Below, piece after piece: positions 52,639-55,838 of a stretch of DNA of 55,838 bases (position 1 is its first letter; every line of letters starts with the position of its first letter). Below the pieces are notes generated by a model that saw nothing but the letters and a program-made list of their open reading frames with translations, was not told where the DNA came from and searched no databases. The translations under genes and the position numbers were made by a program. Origin of the DNA: a virus; the IMG/VR virus record IMGVR_UViG_3300030329_002466, positions 1 through 55,838 of that record. One strand, written 5' to 3'.

Positions 52639-52902
52639 TTATTTAAACCACAAATAGTATGCGATTACTCCTAAACATAAGATATTACCAATACTATAAA
52701 ATATTATTTCCCTCAGCGTAAAATCGCTCCGGCCCTGTTTCTTCGTGGGGCGTTTGGTGATAGGAACCTGTGCTTTGAAATGAGGTAAGGTTGTCCAACA
52801 ATCATCGCATAGGTATGCTTTAAGATGTGGAGCTTCACTTGTATAATGTGTTTTACATCTATTACAATTGTGCCACAATACTTTATAATAAGTAGGTTTC
52901 AT
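52639..52902 (-). CDS. Zinc-ribbon protein with C-terminal membrane anchor
   Basis: 87 residues. CNRC (13-16) and CDDC (32-35) form a zinc ribbon, a basic linker follows (TKRPTKKQGR), and the C-terminus (IIFYSIGNILCLGVIAYYLW) is a membrane segment. A cytoplasmic zinc ribbon tethered to the membrane could place a viral complex there. ATGA overlap with the upstream gene. Confidence 0.6.
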   Translation of the reverse strand: MKPTYYKVLWHNCNRCKTHYTSEAPHLKAYLCDDCWTTLPHFKAQVPITKRPTKKQGRSDFTLREIIFYSIGNILCLGVIAYYLWFK

Positions 52903-53030
52903 CTTCTCTTTATTTTAACTTTTTTAATTGGTTTGATAACTCTATTAAAATCTATAAATCTACCACCCTTTTCTGAACTTGGTGGTAATTCATATCCTTC
53001 ATAAGGTATCTTCGCTGCTTTTTTCTTCAT
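52899..53030 (-). CDS. Small basic protein
   Basis: 43 residues, Lys-rich at both ends (MKKKAAKIPYEGYELPP... KKVKIKRR). ATGA overlaps at both ends support it. Possibly nucleic-acid binding. Confidence 0.5.
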   Translation of the reverse strand: MKKKAAKIPYEGYELPPSSEKGGRFIDFNRVIKPIKKVKIKRR

Positions 53031-53539
53031 ATTAAATCGTTAAATAACTTCGTTAAATTCCATCTAACTGGCTTTGCCAGTCTATCAAGCTCAGTGCAAT
53101 TTTCTTCAAACCAACTCCACGGCACTGATTTTCTTTTCTTTCCATATTCATTATAAAGATATTTGGCTTGACTTGGCATCAATGCGAAACATCTCTTATT
53201 TCGTGGCTCTTCACGTCTAACTAATATCATTCCAACTCCTCCATGTCTCTCAATTCTCTCTCCAGCTTGGATTTGATGTAAAGGAATACTACGAGTGGAG
53301 CCATAGTAAAGAGGGAAAGCAGTAAGATTTCTGGTTGTTTTGCATTCCATAAGATAAGGCTTACCACGATACACAGCCATAAAATCGCCCGGCTGTTTCT
53401 CGGCAATAGCTTGTTTAACAAAACGGCTAACATCATTTGTATCTTGTATCCTAAACCAAAAACATTTCATACGTTTATCTTGTAGGCTTCTTCTAACCTC
53501 AGCTTCAAAATTCTTGCCTGTCGATTTCATTTTATCCAT
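53027..53539 (-). CDS. PD-(D/E)XK nuclease, RecU/Holliday-junction-resolvase-like
   Basis: 170 residues. The catalytic pattern is Glu12/Glu14 (NFEAEVRR), Asp52 (QPGDFMAVY) and Glu65-x-Lys67 (LMECKTT), followed by a HQIQAGERIERHGGVGMILV segment that corresponds to the conserved HQ...GG...F/L region of RecU. It should cleave branched DNA during replication or before packaging. The start at 53539 follows a TATA box at 53589-53598; an ATG at residue 4 is an alternative. Confidence 0.75.
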   Translation of the reverse strand: MDKMKSTGKNFEAEVRRSLQDKRMKCFWFRIQDTNDVSRFVKQAIAEKQPGDFMAVYRGKPYLMECKTTRNLTAFPLYYGSTRSIPLHQIQAGERIERHGGVGMILVRREEPRNKRCFALMPSQAKYLYNEYGKKRKSVPWSWFEENCTELDRLAKPVRWNLTKLFNDLI

Positions 53540-53588
53540 TCACCCCACATTGTTGCTCAATGTAGATAGTATAGTATATACATTGGCT

Positions 53589-53598
53589 CTATATAAAG
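53589..53598 (-). promoter_or_regulatory. Archaeal-type TATA box for the resolvase operon
   Basis: On the minus strand GCAAATCTTTATATAG, about 55 bases before the ATG at 53539. A second TATA-like stretch (TATATACTATAC) lies between box and start. Confidence 0.65.
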
Positions 53599-53612
53599 AT
53601 TTGCATTGTATA

Positions 53613-53927
53613 TCATAGATTAATTAAATAAATAAGGGATATTAGTAGAGCCACAGACCACATTACAGCACCTATAAGCATCCGTTCTTGCCAATCGAGA
53701 ATTCCTAAACCAAATTCTATCCTTTCTAATTCTAACTGTGGTCTTACTCTTCTCTCAGCCCAATCTGTTATATTACCTCTAAAATCATTTGCTGGTATGT
53801 ATTCATCAATTATTTTGTCTACTCTATCGTGCCATTCGGGAGCTGTATCTCCTTCATACACTTCACTTTCCATTTCAGCTAATTTTTCTCTGTGTAAAAT
53901 ATCTTCTAATGTTTCTATATCTGTCAT
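53613..53927 (-). CDS. Tail-anchored membrane protein, function unknown
   Basis: 104 residues: an acidic, helical cytoplasmic part and a single C-terminal membrane segment (MLIGAVMWSVALLISLIYLINL, last 22 residues). No motif identifies a function. ATGA overlap with the upstream zinc-ribbon gene suggests co-production. Confidence 0.55.
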   Translation of the reverse strand: MTDIETLEDILHREKLAEMESEVYEGDTAPEWHDRVDKIIDEYIPANDFRGNITDWAERRVRPQLELERIEFGLGILDWQERMLIGAVMWSVALLISLIYLINL

Positions 53928-54127
53928 TTACTTCCTCTACGTTTTGACCTCGGATTTTTTCTTACTCTATGTCCATGAAAACAAAAAATTATATCCTTGG
54001 TGTGTAAGGTTTGACATTTAGGACACCAATTCCATCTCTCATACCCACCAACTGACTGTGGTGGACCTGAATGATAGGATGGAAGTTCAGCTTCACTCTT
54101 TGTGTCTCTCTTTGCGGTCGATTCCAT
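53924..54127 (-). CDS. Cys/His zinc-binding protein with basic tail
   Basis: 67 residues. WCPKCQTLH and FCFHGH form a Cys/His zinc site, and the end (RVRKNPRSKRRGSK) is strongly basic. First gene of an operon with a TATA box at 54150-54160, so the transcript is almost leaderless. Likely nucleic-acid binding. Confidence 0.6.
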   Translation of the reverse strand: MESTAKRDTKSEAELPSYHSGPPQSVGGYERWNWCPKCQTLHTKDIIFCFHGHRVRKNPRSKRRGSK

Positions 54128-54130
54128 GAG

Positions 54131-54277
54131 TTATTCATACGTGACCTCAGTATTTAAAGTTTTCGGTCTTTCGTATCCGAAACACCACCAACTATGTCCA
54201 TCGTAATTCGGGGTATGTTCTATCTCAACCCAACGACATATACGTGTCTGGTTGTTTAAATCGTCTTTGGGGAACAT
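54131..54277 (-). CDS. Possible 48-residue protein overlapping a promoter
   Basis: Sequence includes NNQTRICRWVEIEHTPNYDG and WWCFGYERP. It overlaps the upstream zinc-ribbon gene by 22 bases and reads through the TATA box at 54150-54160. Trp/Cys-rich composition is unlike random sequence, but evidence is modest. Confidence 0.4.
   Translation of the reverse strand: MFPKDDLNNQTRICRWVEIEHTPNYDGHSWWCFGYERPKTLNTEVTYE
54150..54160 (-). promoter_or_regulatory. Archaeal-type TATA box for the 54127 operon
   Basis: On the minus strand CCGAAAACTTTAAATAC, about 25-30 bases before the ATG at 54127. Confidence 0.7.
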
Positions 54278-54372
54278 TGTTGACAATAACCTCCGTATAA
54301 ATCAAATTCGGCTGGCGATATTCTTCTCGCACAACCTAAACATATTTTGTCGTGAAATTTATATGTTCTCAT
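54256..54372 (-). CDS. Zinc-ribbon microprotein, 38 residues
   Basis: 38 residues with CLGC and CQQC knuckles. The ATG overlaps the stop of the larger zinc-finger gene upstream (ATGA). It has the same size and style as the microproteins at 51172-51371. Confidence 0.6.
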   Translation of the reverse strand: MRTYKFHDKICLGCARRISPAEFDLYGGYCQQCSPKTI

Positions 54373-54965
54373 TTTTTCTTACTCCAAAAATTAGTTCCAT
54401 CTTTTCTCAATCTAACTGTGTATGTCCAACCATCATTACCTTTCATCCTTGTTCCAACATCGAAACAACATGCTGATACTAATGGTGACTTTCTAGATAC
54501 AACTTCACCCTTTCTTCTTGATGATGAGTTCTTCCACACTTTTGTTGTATGTCTTTTCCAATAAGGAACGCCCTTACTTTCCTGATAGTCATTCATCCTG
54601 TATTTCAGTATTCTGTCTAAGTTCCTTTTTATAGTGTGGTCTAGATACCACATACCATCGACACTTCTATCCTTTAAATAGGGCCACCTATCAAAGACTT
54701 CTTCATCAAACTCAAATCTATCTAGCCTCTCGCCCATATATCTCTCATCATGCCATTCAGCTAACTCTTTTCTAATATCATAGAGTTGCCTTGTTTCATT
54801 ACACATTTTACATTCCTCTTCATCGGGAGGCATTCCATCTCGCTTACAACTTTTACATTTCAATCTCGCAGTTTCTTCTTCCATTATTTTATCTCCTAAT
54901 AAATCTTTTAGACCATGATGTGATGGTCTTTTATGGTAGTCATCCATTACTCCATATTTCCTCAT
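54369..54965 (-). CDS. Zinc-finger protein, function unknown
   Basis: 198 residues. CKSCKRDG and CKMC (about 37-55) form a zinc knuckle pair. The middle is acidic and helical (EFDEEVFDRWPYLKDRSVDG) and the C-terminal third is basic (WKRHTTKVWKNSSSRRKGEV). A second ATG at 54947 is possible. It is the first gene after the long non-coding region. A weak TATA-like AGTTTAAAAC lies upstream on this strand at about 55022-55031. No family is recognised. Confidence 0.5.
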   Translation of the reverse strand: MRKYGVMDDYHKRPSHHGLKDLLGDKIMEEETARLKCKSCKRDGMPPDEEECKMCNETRQLYDIRKELAEWHDERYMGERLDRFEFDEEVFDRWPYLKDRSVDGMWYLDHTIKRNLDRILKYRMNDYQESKGVPYWKRHTTKVWKNSSSRRKGEVVSRKSPLVSACCFDVGTRMKGNDGWTYTVRLRKDGTNFWSKKK

Positions 54966-55006
54966 TTGGTGGGCCGATAGCAGTTAAGAATAAAGGAGGA
55001 TAAAAC

Positions 55007-55030
55007 ATGAGTCAAAAACAAAAGTTTTAA
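55007..55030 (+). other. Seven-codon reading frame with a strong Shine-Dalgarno site
   Basis: ATG to TAA encoding MSQKQKF, preceded by AAAGGAGGA at 54992-55000. The SD match is as good as any in the window yet leads to a minute peptide opening the structured region. Could be a leader peptide or chance. Confidence 0.25.
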
Positions 55031-55277
55031 ACTACTACCGACCTTTCACCGTGAGGGCTGATAAGAGAGAGTGTATATGAATCTTTACCACGTTAGTAAA
55101 TCTTGGGTTCCTACTGTGCTTCTCACGAACTAAAATCGGTCCAGCTTTACGGAAGGGTAATTTACAATCACGTGTTGTCCTCGGCGGTATCTAGTGACCT
55201 TGTTTATCGCTCACGATGAGCTTACTCCTTGTCCTTGATACCCAAAAAGGCATGAATCATGCTTGACTTAAAGGTAG

Positions 55278-55370
55278 ACGCATTATGATTAGCTAATCTC
55301 CTAAAATTGGTTCAGCGTATATGTCCCTGCCACTAAAGGCGTCGGGATTCAGTCCATCCGCATAATGCGT
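55278..55370. repeat. 10-bp inverted repeat enclosing a folded domain
   Basis: ACGCATTATG at 55278-55287 pairs perfectly with CATAATGCGT at 55361-55370. Between them lie a 12-base palindrome GATTAGCTAATC (55287-55298) and a stem TCCC/GGGA plus GCC/GGC around 55324-55347. Confidence 0.75.
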
Positions 55371-55377
55371 TCAGGTG

Positions 55378-55386
55378 TTTATATAC
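55378..55386 (+). promoter_or_regulatory. Plus-strand TATA box inside the non-coding region
   Basis: TTTATATAC within GGTGTTTATATACGG, the same core as the other promoters. It would start a transcript at about 55405-55410 running right over the hairpins and antisense to the genes at 55537-55826. The upstream AAAG part of the consensus is missing. Confidence 0.4.
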
Positions 55387-55387
55387 G

Positions 55388-55409
55388 GAGTAGCACCACA
55401 TCGCTACTC
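55388..55409. repeat. 7-bp perfect hairpin
   Basis: GAGTAGC (55388-55394) and GCTACTC (55403-55409) around an 8-base loop, immediately after the plus-strand TATA box. Confidence 0.75.
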
Positions 55410-55429
55410 ATTCATCTGCTTTCGACGTT

Positions 55430-55493
55430 ATCAGATTCTCTAATCTCCCCGAGTTTTCCAGAGTCTCTAAACTCACGTTCGGGTTTATCTGAT
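55430..55493. repeat. Nested long hairpin
   Basis: ATCAGAT (55430-55436) pairs with ATCTGAT (55487-55493). Inside, CCCGA/TCGGG (55448-55452 with 55479-55483), GAGTTT/AAACTC (55451-55456 with 55469-55474) and AGAG/CTCT form further helices, so most of the 64 bases can fold into one extended stem. Confidence 0.7.
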
Positions 55494-55536
55494 TATCTAT
55501 CGAACTTCTCAGTCTGATTCAACACTCAAAGTCTTA

Positions 55537-55713
55537 TCAACCTTTAATGTCACCTTCCTCCTCACCATAGTGAGGGTCAAATAATCCATTTTCGATTACA
55601 TTCTCAAGCCATTTGTCTTGATATCTCAATGGTAATTGCATATGTATTATATCTGCTATAATCCATATACAATCTCTCAAAGCTTCTATTTCTTTATCTT
55701 TCTTTTCTTCCAT
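55537..55713 (-). CDS. Small acidic protein, function unknown
   Basis: 58 residues, MEEKKDKEIEALRDCIWIIA then ADIIHMQLPLRYQDKWLENV and an acidic end. Its start lies 28 bases inside the end of the preceding gene and follows GGAGAAAGA. Helical, no family recognised. Confidence 0.5.
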   Translation of the reverse strand: MEEKKDKEIEALRDCIWIIADIIHMQLPLRYQDKWLENVIENGLFDPHYGEEEGDIKG

Positions 55714-55826
55714 TCTTTCTCCGTTAATTTATATTTCGATATAACTGTTAATATTTCATCGGCTGTCCAATTCCTGTCACCATATTCTTTTAGACAGCCT
55801 TTACTGATTCGTTCGAGTCTACTCAT
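55686..55826 (-). CDS. Small helical protein, function unknown
   Basis: 46 residues: MSRLERISKGCLKEYGDRNW, TADEILTVISKYKLTEKEWK and a short Lys-rich end. The predicted helix-turn-helix-like spacing (TADEILTVISKYKLT) hints at DNA binding but is weak. Anything upstream is outside the window. Confidence 0.45.
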   Translation of the reverse strand: MSRLERISKGCLKEYGDRNWTADEILTVISKYKLTEKEWKKRKIKK

Positions 55827-55838
55827 CTGCGGGGCTTA

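Larger units (their letters stand above)
54966..55536. other. Long non-coding region rich in inverted repeats; possible origin or structured RNA
   Basis: 571 bases with no convincing gene on either strand, the only such gap in the window. It is less AT-rich than the flanks and carries many perfect inverted repeats, for example 55084-55100 (TTTAC/GTAAA), 55209-55221 (GCTCA-CGA-TGAGC), 55250-55262 (GCATGA-A-TCATGC), 55278-55370, 55388-55409 and 55430-55493, plus a plus-strand TATA box at 55378-55386. A plus-strand AAAGGAGG with a 7-codon reading frame lies at its left end. A replication origin, a packaging signal or a folded RNA all fit. No known RNA family was recognised by eye. Confidence 0.6.

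Noticed and set aside
54966-55560. RNase P RNA, group I intron or group II domain V in the non-coding region
   Set aside because: The minus strand has GAGGAAGGTGAC, TTTAGAGACTCT and CGGTGAAAGG, each vaguely like a conserved core element, but partner elements and correct spacing are absent and the first lies in a coding frame.
1-55838. Window as a complete circular genome
   Set aside because: The left end begins inside the terminase gene and the right end holds minus-strand small genes, not the terminase N-terminus, so joining the ends does not rebuild the gene.
1-55838. tRNA genes, CRISPR arrays, insertion sequences or an integrase
   Set aside because: No T-loop/acceptor pairs, regularly spaced direct repeats, transposase or tyrosine/serine recombinase motifs were seen on either strand. 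The inverted repeats at 54966-55536 are not flanking a transposase.

Overview
The window is part of the genome of a tailed double-stranded DNA virus (HK97-fold capsid, Caudoviricetes-like) that most likely infects an archaeon. The archaeal assignment rests on four things visible in the sequence: near-identical TATA-box promoters (core CTTTAWATA, usually preceded by AAAG) in front of almost every operon and no bacterial -35/-10 elements; a family B DNA polymerase; an archaeo-eukaryotic primase with a PriL-like C-terminus; and a mixture of leaderless and Shine-Dalgarno starts. Base composition is AT-rich (about 35% GC by eye). A marine euryarchaeal host is a plausible guess, but nothing here proves it. 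The left edge cuts the terminase gene and its N-terminal part is not at the right edge, so the window is not a closed genome.

Region 1-37428 is the plus-strand virion module: terminase large subunit (3' end), portal, prohead protease with a scaffold-like tail, a small decoration-type protein, the major capsid protein, and then an unusual 12.5 kb block of three giant paralogous LamG-domain proteins. After these come a small coiled-coil/membrane protein, head-tail connector candidates, two paralogous tail-tube genes, a probable frameshifted tail-assembly chaperone pair, a tape measure protein and three large distal-tail/baseplate genes.

Region 37429-55826 is the minus-strand module and meets the virion module with no gap. 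It holds about ten short operons, most with one consensus promoter. From right to left: Cys-rich microproteins and a RecU-like nuclease; a run of tiny overlapping genes; Hsp20, a zinc/winged-helix protein and a DNA methyltransferase; an operon of AAA+ helicase-like ATPase, small proteins, a squalene/phytoene-synthase-family enzyme, a MazG-like pyrophosphohydrolase, a zinc ribbon and DNA polymerase B; then HAD phosphatase plus primase; an HNH nuclease with a very basic tail next to an acidic-tailed coiled-coil protein; and an adenosylcobalamin-type ribonucleotide reductase.

The most notable points are: (1) the virus-encoded head-to-head prenyl synthase, overlapped start-to-stop with replication genes; (2) the apparent complete absence of the tetranucleotide GATC across the window; (3) about ten Cys-rich, zinc-ribbon-like proteins, many of 28-46 residues, chained by ATGA/TAATG overlaps; (4) a 571-base non-coding region packed with inverted repeats; and (5) the LamG block placed inside the head module.
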